64,000 nt of DNA, taken from contig NZ_QOVK01000022.1 of assembly GCF_004104075.1 (NCBI RefSeq), forward strand, positions 1 through 64,000, read 5' to 3'. The notes below the pieces were generated by a model. It made no database searches. It saw nothing but the letters and a program-made list of their open reading frames with translations, and had not been told where the DNA came from. How positions within the stretch are numbered: position 1 is the first letter of the stretch; each line of letters opens with the position of its first letter. A program made the position numbers and the translations under genes. This DNA comes from Leeuwenhoekiella polynyae (lineage in GTDB: Bacteria; Bacteroidota; Bacteroidia; Flavobacteriales; Flavobacteriaceae). Of the stretch, positions 53,915-62,518 are shown one piece after another.

Positions 53915-54736
53915 ATGAAAGATCAAATTAAACTGCTATGTTGTGACATAGACGGTACACTTCTCAACGCAAAACGCGATATCGCTCCAGAAACAGCTGA
54001 TGCAATTAATAAGTTACCAGCAGATTTTCCGGTGATTCTGGCCTCTTCAAGAATGCCTTCTGCTATGTATTATTTACAAGAAAAATTAAACAGAATAAAT
54101 AGTCCAATAATCAGCTACAATGGCGGACTGGTTTTAGACACTGACGGTACAAAATTAAGAAGCAATACCGTTTCTTTAGATTTTCTTGCTACTGTTATTG
54201 AGCATCAAAAAAAATATGATTACAACATCAGTACCTATTGTACTGATACTTGGCGCACGGCACATGTAGATTACTGGACCTTACGTGAAATACGAAGTAC
54301 TCGAGTAGAACCTCTTTTAACTCCGATTAACGAGCACATAGCGATTTTGAAAGAAATTGATGAGCAACCACATAAAATCATGTGTATGGGCTCTCCACGA
54401 GCTTTAGACAGCCTTATAGAGGTTTTACAACATAAGCATGGTGACGAAGCGCATTTTTACAGATCTAAGGATGTTTATATTGAGATTACACCTAAAAATA
54501 TTGATAAGAGCACTGCATTAAATGAATTGATCGAAAAGAAATATAAGCTAACGCTCGATCAGGTTATTGCCTTTGGTGACAATTTTAACGACACGACGAT
54601 GATAAAAACCGTTGGCTTTGGGGTAGCGGTGGCTAATGCTACTCAAGAAGTTAAAGATGTTGCAGATTATGTGAGTGCGTTTACAAACAAAGAGCACGCT
54701 GTAGCAAAGACATTGGAAGAGTTTATACTTAATTAA
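53915..54736 (+). CDS. HAD-superfamily phosphatase, Cof type
   Basis: A 273-residue cytoplasmic sugar-phosphate-type phosphatase. Motif I is CCDIDGTLLNAKRDI (nucleophile Asp), motif II SSRMPSAM, then a C2-type cap, and motif IV AFGDNFNDTTMIKTVGFGVA with VANATQEVKDVADYV. The family (Cof/YbdK-like, IIB) dephosphorylates small sugar phosphates and cofactors; substrate unknown. The terminator after it serves the convergent minus-strand gene. Confidence 0.92.
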   Translation: MKDQIKLLCCDIDGTLLNAKRDIAPETADAINKLPADFPVILASSRMPSAMYYLQEKLNRINSPIISYNGGLVLDTDGTKLRSNTVSLDFLATVIEHQKKYDYNISTYCTDTWRTAHVDYWTLREIRSTRVEPLLTPINEHIAILKEIDEQPHKIMCMGSPRALDSLIEVLQHKHGDEAHFYRSKDVYIEITPKNIDKSTALNELIEKKYKLTLDQVIAFGDNFNDTTMIKTVGFGVAVANATQEVKDVADYVSAFTNKEHAVAKTLEEFILN

Positions 54737-54743
54737 GTAAACA

Positions 54744-54788
54744 GCTAAAAATAGAGAGGCGCACTCCAACCAAAAAGTACGCCTCTCC
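54744..54788 (-). terminator. Terminator of the ABC1 kinase gene
   Basis: On the minus strand GAGAGGCG (complement of 54780-54787) pairs with CGCCTCTC (complement of 54754-54761) around an 18-base loop, and TATTTTTAG follows. It is after the stop codon of the gene at 54816. On the plus strand there is no T-run. Confidence 0.65.
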
Positions 54789-54815
54789 AAACAACCTAAC
54801 CAATAGTCTTACTAA

Positions 54816-56129
54816 CTATTTATTTAAATAATTTTCATAGTTATTTACCTTTATTTTTGCTCCTAAATCGTGCATCAGATTATATAAACCAAAGAATGTA
54901 CGGTTGATGTATAAAAAATGTTTACTTCCTCTGTTTCCGTTCATTTTACGAAGCTGAGTATCTTTTGAATATTTGTCGCTTAAGTCTGCGATTTGAGCAA
55001 AAAAGCGTTCATCACTAAAGTCAAAATCTTCTAGATGGAAAGGTTTTGTAAACAGACTCAGCATCTCGTGAAATAATTCTGAAAAGAATTTGATTTCTTC
55101 TGGGGAATCATCTTTTCTCAAGATTTCTAACTCAAACATTTTTGTCATAAAAATGTCTGGATTATTGATGTTTTCCGGCTCTGCCAATTCAAAATAGGGA
55201 GTATAAAATTCGTGTGGAACTTTCTTTATACAACCAAAATCTATAGCAATAAGATTTTGGTCTTTATCCACTAAAAAATTACCGGGATGAGGATCTGCAT
55301 GCACCTGCTTCAAATGATGCATTTGATACATATAAAAATCCCAAAGTGCCTGCCCTATTTTATCTGCAGAATTCTGATCTGTATTTCTAGCAGTAAACTC
55401 ACTCAAGTGCTCCCCTACCATCCAATCCATTGTAATGATACGCTCGCTAGACCATTCCGGGTAATACTTTGGAAACTTAAGATTAGGGATCACGCCACAT
55501 TTTTCAGTGATTTCCTGACTCTGCTTTACTTCAAGAATATAATCTGTTTCTTCAAGTAGTTTATCTTCTACCTCCTTAAAATACTTCTCTTTATCCTTTC
55601 CTTTTAGATTAAACATCCGGCTGGCGATTGGCTTCACTAGAGCCAAATCGCTACTGATACTGTCTGCAACCCCGGGGTATTGAATTTTCACAGCAAGTTT
55701 TTTCCCATCTTTCGTCGCCTGGTGCACCTGACCGATGCTCGCGGCGTTTATACTTTGGGTTGTAAACGTATCGTATAGCTCTTCCGGATATTTATCTAAA
55801 TACTTTTTAAATGTTTTTCTAACTAATGCTGCAGAAAGCGGTGGCACCGAAAATTGCGAAAGCGAAAATTTCTCAACATATGCCTTCGGAAGAATATTCT
55901 TTTCCATACTTAGCATTTGCGCCACCTTTAGCGCACTTCCTTTTAAGCTTTTGAGGCCGTCGTATATATCTTCTGCATTATCATCATCTAACTCCTCACG
56001 GGTAAGTTCGCTATTAAACGCTTTCTTTCCATAATATTTTGCATAGTTACCTCCCACTTTCACTCCTGTTTTAACCAGTTTAGAAGCACGCTGTAACTTA
56101 TTAGTCGGGATATGATCTATCGTTTTCAT
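54816..56129 (-). CDS. ABC1/UbiB-family atypical kinase
   Basis: A 437-residue protein-kinase-like protein. It has KGSALKVAQMLSMEKN (the KxGQ-type motif, here with GSALKVAQ), INAASIGQVHQATKDGKKLAV with the ATP-binding lysine, EETDYILEVKQSQ, and the catalytic core HADPHPGNFLVDKDQN with AIDFGC. Members act in ubiquinone or other isoprenoid lipid metabolism; in bacteria without ubiquinone the role is open. It is 6 bp after the TetR gene, probably co-transcribed and controlled by it. Confidence 0.88.
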   Translation of the reverse strand: MKTIDHIPTNKLQRASKLVKTGVKVGGNYAKYYGKKAFNSELTREELDDDNAEDIYDGLKSLKGSALKVAQMLSMEKNILPKAYVEKFSLSQFSVPPLSAALVRKTFKKYLDKYPEELYDTFTTQSINAASIGQVHQATKDGKKLAVKIQYPGVADSISSDLALVKPIASRMFNLKGKDKEKYFKEVEDKLLEETDYILEVKQSQEITEKCGVIPNLKFPKYYPEWSSERIITMDWMVGEHLSEFTARNTDQNSADKIGQALWDFYMYQMHHLKQVHADPHPGNFLVDKDQNLIAIDFGCIKKVPHEFYTPYFELAEPENINNPDIFMTKMFELEILRKDDSPEEIKFFSELFHEMLSLFTKPFHLEDFDFSDERFFAQIADLSDKYSKDTQLRKMNGNRGSKHFLYINRTFFGLYNLMHDLGAKIKVNNYENYLNK

Positions 56130-56135
56130 AAGCGT

Positions 56136-56822
56136 TTATTTAGATCTTGAGAAATTCTCTTTGAATAAAAACTTTCCAAAATCAAGAACACTTTCTAAAG
56201 GTGTTGTATTAAATACGTCAAAAATGGCATTAACAGATTTCTCAATTGCAACATCTGTTTTTTCAAAACGTGCGGAGTTGTCGTCCATCCAGTATTTTAA
56301 AAGAAATAAGGTTTGTAACCAAGCTCCTTCACTAAATACAGAAACCGGATTTTTTGTAAGTCTAGAAGACTTTTCGTCGTTGGCTTGCTCAATTAGGTCT
56401 CCCGCAAAATTTCTCACTTTTAATCGCAGATCTCTCAACTGTCCCAAAGTCTTCAAACTATCTTTTTGCTCTTGCAAAGCAAAAAGTATATAACTTCTGT
56501 TTGCTGTTAAAACTTCAAAGAAAGTATAAAAGAATGAAAGCATTTTTTCCCGGTTAGGGTAGGTTGCATATTCTTTATTTTTGTGAAGTACAGCACTTGT
56601 ATTGTCAAAGAATGCAACCCATATAGCTTCACGAATTCCCTGAAAAGAACCAAAAAAGTTATAAAAGGCACCTTCTTCAATCCCATGATCTTTACAAAAT
56701 TTAAATACTGAAGCAGGTCGCTCACCGTGTTCCAAAACATACTCCATATACAGTGTCATTACACGTTGTTGAGTTAATTCTGGTTTCTTTTTAGCTGTAG
56801 TTTTCTTTTGGGTAGTCGCCAT
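56136..56822 (-). CDS. TetR/AcrR-family transcriptional regulator
   Basis: A 228-residue regulator with a lysine-rich N-terminal tail and an HTH of the TetR type (TQQRVMTLYMEYVLEHGERP, then FCKDHGIEEGAFYNFFGSFQ). The rest is helical, including LLKYWMDDNSARFEKTDVAI. It probably controls itself and the downstream ABC1 kinase, but no clear operator palindrome is seen in the 236-bp gap to htpG. Ligand unknown. Confidence 0.85.
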   Translation of the reverse strand: MATTQKKTTAKKKPELTQQRVMTLYMEYVLEHGERPASVFKFCKDHGIEEGAFYNFFGSFQGIREAIWVAFFDNTSAVLHKNKEYATYPNREKMLSFFYTFFEVLTANRSYILFALQEQKDSLKTLGQLRDLRLKVRNFAGDLIEQANDEKSSRLTKNPVSVFSEGAWLQTLFLLKYWMDDNSARFEKTDVAIEKSVNAIFDVFNTTPLESVLDFGKFLFKENFSRSK

Positions 56823-56961
56823 ATCTTGAGTGATTTAGATAAGTAAAATTAAGCTTGTTTAATATTATTTCAAAATTCTTAAACAAAACCTTACGTTAAA
56901 GTTCTTTCAGTAAAAATGAAAGTTGTGTCAGTTTGTCACGCACCTGCCTTTGGTACTTTTT

Positions 56962-56991
56962 TTGACTCTTAGCTTTCAGATTTGCTATAAT
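56962..56991 (+). promoter_or_regulatory. Candidate htpG promoter resembling the E. coli consensus
   Basis: TTGACT at 56962-56967, 18 bases, then TATAAT at 56986-56991, close to the E. coli sigma70 -35/-10 sequences and unlike the TANNTTTG boxes used elsewhere in this window. The htpG ATG is 67 bp further on. Whether the cell uses it is not known. Confidence 0.4.
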
Positions 56992-57058
56992 GCAAACCTT
57001 TCAAATAAAATCATATAATCCGATTTTAAAGAATCGGTACTAAAAATCACATAACACT

Positions 57059-58948
57059 ATGTCTACAGGTAAAATTAATGTTGCTGTTGAGAACATTTTC
57101 CCGCTGATAAAGAAGTTCTTATACAGTGATCACGAGATCTTTTTGCGGGAGCTAATCTCTAATGCAACTGATGCTACTTTAAAACTGAAACACTTAACTA
57201 ACATTGGCGAAGCTAGTGTTGAATATGGGAACCCTGTAATCGAAGTTAAGGTTGATAAGGATGCAAAAACCTTAAGTATCATAGATCAGGGTATCGGGAT
57301 GACCGAAGAAGAAGTTCAGAAATACATCAACGAAGTTGCATTTTCTGGCGCTGAAGAATTCTTAGATAAGTATAAAGATTCTGCTAAAGATAGTGGGATC
57401 ATTGGCCATTTTGGTCTTGGTTTTTACTCTGCTTTTATGGTTGCCCGTAAAGTTGAGATCATCACTAAGTCTTTTAAAGAGGAGCCTGCTGTAAAATGGG
57501 AATGTGATGGATCTCCTGAGTTCACCATTTCTCCTGCTGATAAGACAGAGCGAGGTACCGAAATCATCTTACATATCGCAGAGGATTCTGAAGAGTTTTT
57601 AGAAGAAAATCGCATCAGCGAGTTGCTTACTAAATACAACAAGTTTATGCCGGTGCCAATTAAATTTGGTACTAAAGAAGAAACGCTACCAGTACCAGAA
57701 GATGCTGCTGAAGATGCAGTAGCAGAGACTAAAACTGTTGATAATATCATCAACAACCCTAATCCAGCCTGGACGAAGCAACCTGTAGATCTTGAAGAAA
57801 AAGACTACAACGAGTTCTATCGCGAACTGTACCCTATGCAGTTTGAAGAGCCACTATTCCACATTCATTTAAATGTTGATTATCCTTTTAACCTAACCGG
57901 TATTTTATATTTCCCGCGTTTAGGTCAGGATATGAATATTCAGAAAGATAAAATTCAGCTGTATCAAAACCAGGTTTTTGTAACCGATAATGTAGAAGGA
58001 ATTGTTCCTGAATTTTTAACGATGCTTCGTGGTGTCATTGACTCACCAGATATTCCACTTAATGTTTCTCGTTCTTACCTTCAGGCAGATGGAGCTGTTA
58101 AGAAAATCTCGAGTTACATCACCCGTAAGGTTGCTGATAAGCTAAAATCTCTTTTCAACGAAGATCGTGAGGATTTTGAAAAGAAATGGAACGACATCAA
58201 AGTGGTTATTGAATACGGAATGCTAAGTGAAGACAAATTCTTTGATAAAGCAGATGCTTTTGCATTATATCCTACCGTTGATGGCGCGTATTACACATTT
58301 GCAGAGCTTCAGGAAAAAATCAAAGACAATCAGACTGATAAAGATGGAAAACTTGTAATTCTCTATGCTTCTAATCAAGATGCACAGCATTCTTACATTC
58401 AGGCTGCAAAAGATAAAGGTTATCAGGTATTGTTATTAGACTCTCCTATCGTTTCACATTTGCTACAAAAACTAGAAACTTCTAAAGAGAATGTAAGTTT
58501 TGTACGAGTAGATGGTGATGATGTAAACAATCTCATCAAGAAAGATGAAGAGCAGATCTCTAAACTTTCTGACGAAGAAAAAGAAAGTTTAAAAACTTTG
58601 CTTGAAGAGACCATTGCAGATAAATCTTACACTGTTAAGTTAGAAGCGATGGATAGCAATGCAGCGCCGTTTATGATCACACAACCCGAGTTTATGCGTC
58701 GTATGAAAGAGATGCAAGCAACCGGTGGTGGTGGCGGTATGTTTGGTATGGGTAATATGCCAGATATGTACAACGTCGTGGTAAACACTAACAGTGAGTT
58801 GGTTAACGAGATATTAAGTACAAAAACTAAGAAAAAACAAGAGCGTTTAATTTCTCAGTCTATGGATTTAGCTCGTTTATCTCAGGGCTTGCTAAAAGGA
58901 GAAGCTTTAACTAACTTTGTAAAACGCTCCTATGAGATGATTAAATAG
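57059..58948 (+). CDS. htpG: Hsp90-type chaperone HtpG
   Basis: Dimeric ATP-dependent chaperone. The 629 residues contain LIKKFLYSDHEIFLRELISN and ATDA (GHKL ATPase), IIDQGIGMTEEEV, GHFGLGFYSAFMVARKV, and RGVIDSPDIPLNVSRSYLQ in the middle domain. A Gly-rich linker (GGGGGMFGMGNMPDM) appears near residues 560-575. The eukaryotic MEEVD tail is absent, as expected. Terminator follows. Confidence 0.97.
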   Translation: MSTGKINVAVENIFPLIKKFLYSDHEIFLRELISNATDATLKLKHLTNIGEASVEYGNPVIEVKVDKDAKTLSIIDQGIGMTEEEVQKYINEVAFSGAEEFLDKYKDSAKDSGIIGHFGLGFYSAFMVARKVEIITKSFKEEPAVKWECDGSPEFTISPADKTERGTEIILHIAEDSEEFLEENRISELLTKYNKFMPVPIKFGTKEETLPVPEDAAEDAVAETKTVDNIINNPNPAWTKQPVDLEEKDYNEFYRELYPMQFEEPLFHIHLNVDYPFNLTGILYFPRLGQDMNIQKDKIQLYQNQVFVTDNVEGIVPEFLTMLRGVIDSPDIPLNVSRSYLQADGAVKKISSYITRKVADKLKSLFNEDREDFEKKWNDIKVVIEYGMLSEDKFFDKADAFALYPTVDGAYYTFAELQEKIKDNQTDKDGKLVILYASNQDAQHSYIQAAKDKGYQVLLLDSPIVSHLLQKLETSKENVSFVRVDGDDVNNLIKKDEEQISKLSDEEKESLKTLLEETIADKSYTVKLEAMDSNAAPFMITQPEFMRRMKEMQATGGGGGMFGMGNMPDMYNVVVNTNSELVNEILSTKTKKKQERLISQSMDLARLSQGLLKGEALTNFVKRSYEMIK

Positions 58949-59002
58949 GTAGTTAGATCTTAGATTTGAGACACTAGATCTAAAACCCTGACTTCATAAC
59001 TA

Positions 59003-59033
59003 AAACCGCTCTTTAAAAAGAGCGGTTTTTTTA
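59003..59033 (+). terminator. Terminator after htpG
   Basis: AAAACCGCTCTTT, short A loop, AAGAGCGGTTTT followed by a T-run. Starts 55 bp after the htpG stop codon. Confidence 0.88.
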
Positions 59034-59151
59034 TTGCCAAAACTTTAAAAAATCCTCATCTCATAAGCACTTAACTTCTAACGTTTCTTTAACCCCTAAT
59101 TGAGATAGATTCATACATAATTTGTTAAATTCACTTAACTAAAGTTTTAGA

Positions 59152-60552
59152 ATGTTTCAATTTACTGCAACCTATACCGACCTCTATCAGCTAAGCATGG
59201 CTCAGGTCTATTTCAATAAAAATCAAAATCAGCAGGCTGTTTTTGATTACTTTTTTAGAAAACTTCCATTTAAAGGGGGGTATGCGATTTTTGCAGGATT
59301 AGAAGAGATCCTTTCTATACTAGAAGATCTACGCTTTTCTGAAGAAGATATTGAATATCTCAAACAACACGATTTTGAACCAAAATTTTTAAATTATTTA
59401 AAGGATTTTCGCTTCCGCGGAACTATCAACTCTGTGGCTGAAGGCGAAGTCGTTTTCCCTACCGCTCCTATTTTACAGGTTGAAGCCAACCTGATCGAAG
59501 CACAAATTATTGAAACCATACTGCTCAACACCTTAAACTTTCAAACACTAATCGCGACCAAAGCGAGCCGTATTCGTAACGTAGCCGGAGACAAAACACT
59601 ACTTGATTTTGGTTTACGAAGAGCTCAGGGGCCAGGTGGATATTACGCAACACGTGCAGCAATGGTAGGTGGTTTTAACGGCAGTAGCAACGTAATTACA
59701 GGGCGTGATTATAACATTTCTATTAGCGGGACAATGGCACACGCATTTGTACAAAGCTATGATGACGAGTTGGTTGCTTTTAGAGATTTTGCCGAGAACA
59801 GACCTAAGAATTGTGTATTACTTGTAGACACGTACAATACCTTAAAAAGCGGAATGCCTAACGCAATAACCGTCGCAAAAGAAATGGAATCCAGAGGTCA
59901 AAAACTCCTTGCCATTCGTTTAGACAGCGGGGACCTTGCTTATCTATCTAAACAATGCCGCAAAATGCTGGATGCAGCAGGATTGGATTATGTGAAAATT
60001 GCTGCTTCTAATCAGCTAGATGAATATGTGATCCAAAGTTTACAAAATCAAAATGCACCTATAGACATTTATGGTGTAGGAACCAATCTTGTTATTGGTA
60101 AACCAGACGGTGCATTAGACGGTGTTTATAAGCTGTCTTTTGCAAATAATAAACCACGTATTAAAATTTCAGAAAGCATCTCTAAAGTTACGCTTCCACA
60201 TAAAAAACAGGTGTATCGAATTTTTAATGAAGACGGGCAGCAAATAGGCGCAGATGCCATTGGCCTTGCTGATGAATGGCATCTTAACCGTATGCATCAC
60301 CCGGTAGAACCGTTTAAAAATCTTGTTATAGCAACACTAAAACAAGAAGCCTTGTTAAAACCCGTAATGCAAAATGGAAAACGCAATCACCCAAAAAAAT
60401 CGATTGAAGAAATTGCTAACTTCAGCAAACAACAATTGGCTTTGTTACCTGATGAATACAAACGGTTTGACAATCCGCATATTTACAAAGTAGGAATTAG
60501 TGATCGCCTAAAAGAAGAACGCGACCGCCTCATTGCCGAACATAAAAATTAG
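59152..60552 (+). CDS. pncB: Nicotinate phosphoribosyltransferase
   Basis: Makes nicotinate mononucleotide in NAD salvage. The 466 residues start with TATYTDLYQLSMAQVYF and include FDYFFRKLPFKGGYAIFAG, LLDFGLRRAQGPGGYYATRA, SISGTMAHAFVQSYDDE (with the conserved His), LVDTYNTL, RLDSGDLAYLSKQ and GTNLVIG. Length fits the PncB/NAPRTase family in its longer form. First gene of a three-gene unit that ends with pncA, which makes its substrate. Confidence 0.95.
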   Translation: MFQFTATYTDLYQLSMAQVYFNKNQNQQAVFDYFFRKLPFKGGYAIFAGLEEILSILEDLRFSEEDIEYLKQHDFEPKFLNYLKDFRFRGTINSVAEGEVVFPTAPILQVEANLIEAQIIETILLNTLNFQTLIATKASRIRNVAGDKTLLDFGLRRAQGPGGYYATRAAMVGGFNGSSNVITGRDYNISISGTMAHAFVQSYDDELVAFRDFAENRPKNCVLLVDTYNTLKSGMPNAITVAKEMESRGQKLLAIRLDSGDLAYLSKQCRKMLDAAGLDYVKIAASNQLDEYVIQSLQNQNAPIDIYGVGTNLVIGKPDGALDGVYKLSFANNKPRIKISESISKVTLPHKKQVYRIFNEDGQQIGADAIGLADEWHLNRMHHPVEPFKNLVIATLKQEALLKPVMQNGKRNHPKKSIEEIANFSKQQLALLPDEYKRFDNPHIYKVGISDRLKEERDRLIAEHKN

Positions 60553-60556
60553 ATAG

Positions 60557-61096
60557 ATGATTATTAAATTTTTCTCTTTTCTTTTTCTATTTATTTCCCT
60601 GTCCTCTTTTTCGCAAAGCGAAAAAACAGCAGGTTATTTGTCAAGAGAAGATAATGAAACTTGGTTGGCAAATTTTGAAAAGCTAGCCAGCAAAGACCTA
60701 AAACTAGAAGCGATTAAACAAAAAACACTTAGCGATTCAGAGTATGTTGAGCCAATACCCGGCATGTGTCTTACCGGCTTAAACAATAAACAATGTGCGG
60801 CTCTAAGAAAAAGCAATAATACAAAGCCTAAACCTACTGCAGCTTGCAAAATACTGTTTGCATTACACACGGAAAACACATACCCCATAGATCTACAGAA
60901 AAGTCCTCAATACTTACCTTTAGTTAAAATGCTCAAAGCAGAAAACATTACGTCGGTACACGTTTTAAAAGGAATATCAGCTTCAGCATTATATGGCTCT
61001 CGGGCAAGTTGCGGGGTAGTGATAATGACTTCTGAAGATGATAGAATCACTGAAGCGTTACAAAAACTTAACAACCAAAAAACAACCAAATCTTAA
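60557..61096 (+). CDS. Exported protein of unknown function with a SusC-plug-like motif
   Basis: A 179-residue protein with a signal peptide (about residues 1-19, ending SSFSQ). The middle has four Cys (GMCLTG, KQCAAL, AACKIL and later ASCGVV), suggesting disulfides. The end has VLKGISASALYGSRA followed by CGVVIMTS, which closely resembles the last strand of the TonB plug in SusC/RagA proteins. No barrel or transporter part is present. It lies 4 bp after pncB and 3 bp before pncA. No function known; this is not the usual content of a NAD-salvage operon. Confidence 0.7.
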   Translation: MIIKFFSFLFLFISLSSFSQSEKTAGYLSREDNETWLANFEKLASKDLKLEAIKQKTLSDSEYVEPIPGMCLTGLNNKQCAALRKSNNTKPKPTAACKILFALHTENTYPIDLQKSPQYLPLVKMLKAENITSVHVLKGISASALYGSRASCGVVIMTSEDDRITEALQKLNNQKTTKS

Positions 61097-61099
61097 AAT

Positions 61100-61708
61100 A
61101 TGAAAGCTCTCATTATAATTGATATGCAAAATGATTTTATGCCTGGTGGTGCACTTGCTGTTCCCGGTGGCGATCAGATCATTCCATTAGTAAATAAATT
61201 GCAAGAGAAATTTGACCTAGTCATTGCTACGCAGGATTGGCATCCTGAAAACCACTCTAGTTTTGCAGATAATCATCATGATAAAGAAGACTTTGACACT
61301 ACAATTATTGATGGTGTTGAGCAAACTCTTTGGCCCGTACATTGTATTCAAACAACAGATGGTGCCGATTTTCACCCACATATGAATGCTGCTAAAATAG
61401 AAGCTATCTTCAGAAAAGGAACAGATCCTAAAATTGATAGTTACAGCGGTTTTTATGATAATGCACATAAAAAGTCAACAGGTCTTGCCGGTTACTTAAA
61501 AGGAAAAGGAATCACCTCCTTATACTTCTGTGGTCTTGCTGCAGAATTCTGTGTGAGTTATTCAGTTTTAGATGCATTAAATGAAGGGTTTAAAGTAACC
61601 TTATATGAAGATGCAACTCGCGCGCTAGACTCGGATGCCTTTGATCTGATGAAAGACAAAATTTACGAGAAAGGCGGGAGAATTAAACGCGCTGAAGAAT
61701 TAGTGTAA
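61100..61708 (+). CDS. pncA: Nicotinamidase / pyrazinamidase
   Basis: Hydrolyses nicotinamide to nicotinate, the substrate for PncB in the same operon. The 202-residue isochorismatase-fold enzyme shows IIDMQNDFMPGGALAVPGG (catalytic Asp), ATQDWHPENHSSF with the metal-binding residues, LWPVHCIQ, RKGTDPKIDSYSGFYDN (catalytic Lys) and FCGLAAEFCVSYSVLDA (nucleophilic Cys). Length is usual. Confidence 0.96.
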   Translation: MKALIIIDMQNDFMPGGALAVPGGDQIIPLVNKLQEKFDLVIATQDWHPENHSSFADNHHDKEDFDTTIIDGVEQTLWPVHCIQTTDGADFHPHMNAAKIEAIFRKGTDPKIDSYSGFYDNAHKKSTGLAGYLKGKGITSLYFCGLAAEFCVSYSVLDALNEGFKVTLYEDATRALDSDAFDLMKDKIYEKGGRIKRAEELV

Positions 61709-61732
61709 GTTACCAAGTATTATATAAATCAC

Positions 61733-61764
61733 AAAGGCAGTTGCACTAAGCAACTGCTTTTTTT
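61733..61764 (+). terminator. Terminator after pncA
   Basis: AAAGGCAGTTGC, loop ACTAA, GCAACTGCTTT and a T-run of seven or more. Lies 25 bp after the pncA stop codon and reaches the stop codon of the convergent lipoprotein gene. Confidence 0.85.
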
Positions 61765-62518
61765 ATTCTTCTTTATTAGTTTTTGAGCTTTCTCCTGTTA
61801 CAACTTTTAAATCACCGGTTTTTCCCTGAATTTCAGGAATCAAGAAAAAAGTATATAGCGTTTGCTTATCTAAAGCTTGGCTCATTTCTAAACGCTTAAT
61901 AGGTGAACTTTTTGATCTCCAAATAACCGAATACGTCCCGATGTCAAACTTCTGTGAAGCGTGGTCATTTCCGTAAGCAGTAGTACCAAAATTAATATCA
62001 GAATCTAAAGATGCTTCAGCAGTAAATGATTTCTCAAAGGGAACAAGATTCACCCAGCGCATTTGAGCCGTAGTTTTACCTCCTTCATAATGATCATCCA
62101 GAAGACGCATCTGAGGTAAATAACCATTAGCGGTGCGCGCTTCTGCCCCACTAACGATACTATGCAATTGAGAAGAAGTTGTGGTCTGGTTAACAACTTG
62201 ATTTTCTGACAATAGACCATAAATAAAAAGCGTGAATTTTCCTCCGGCAGCAAAACCAATTTTCTTCTCTAGAATAACTTTTTCATGTACGACGACCTGA
62301 ATTTGATACACGCCAGGCTTTATTTTATAATATGAAGTAAGGTCGCTATAATTTAGGCTGTACTTTTCGGTGGCACCATCAGAAATAAGCTTCATACTAA
62401 CCGCTGAATTTTCAACTAAAAAATCTCCCAATCGCAATTCAACATATTGATCACCTTTTTCTGAGCAACTTATTAAGTATAGAAGAAAAACAGGAATTAG
62501 GTATTTAATCGCTCTCAT
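61763..62518 (-). CDS. Putative lipoprotein (DUF4397-like)
   Basis: A 251-residue protein with a lipoprotein signal (lipobox LISC, cysteine at residue 18). It has two similar halves. Each opens with a strand-rich stretch (YVELRLGDFLVENSAVSMKL; MRWVNLVPFEKSFTAEASLD), and both contain an intervening segment followed by Y-x-(I/V)-x-(V/W). This resembles the beta-sandwich repeats of DUF4397, but the assignment is tentative. It overlaps the APC permease gene by 14 bp. Confidence 0.6.
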   Translation of the reverse strand: MRAIKYLIPVFLLYLISCSEKGDQYVELRLGDFLVENSAVSMKLISDGATEKYSLNYSDLTSYYKIKPGVYQIQVVVHEKVILEKKIGFAAGGKFTLFIYGLLSENQVVNQTTTSSQLHSIVSGAEARTANGYLPQMRLLDDHYEGGKTTAQMRWVNLVPFEKSFTAEASLDSDINFGTTAYGNDHASQKFDIGTYSVIWRSKSSPIKRLEMSQALDKQTLYTFFLIPEIQGKTGDLKVVTGESSKTNKEE

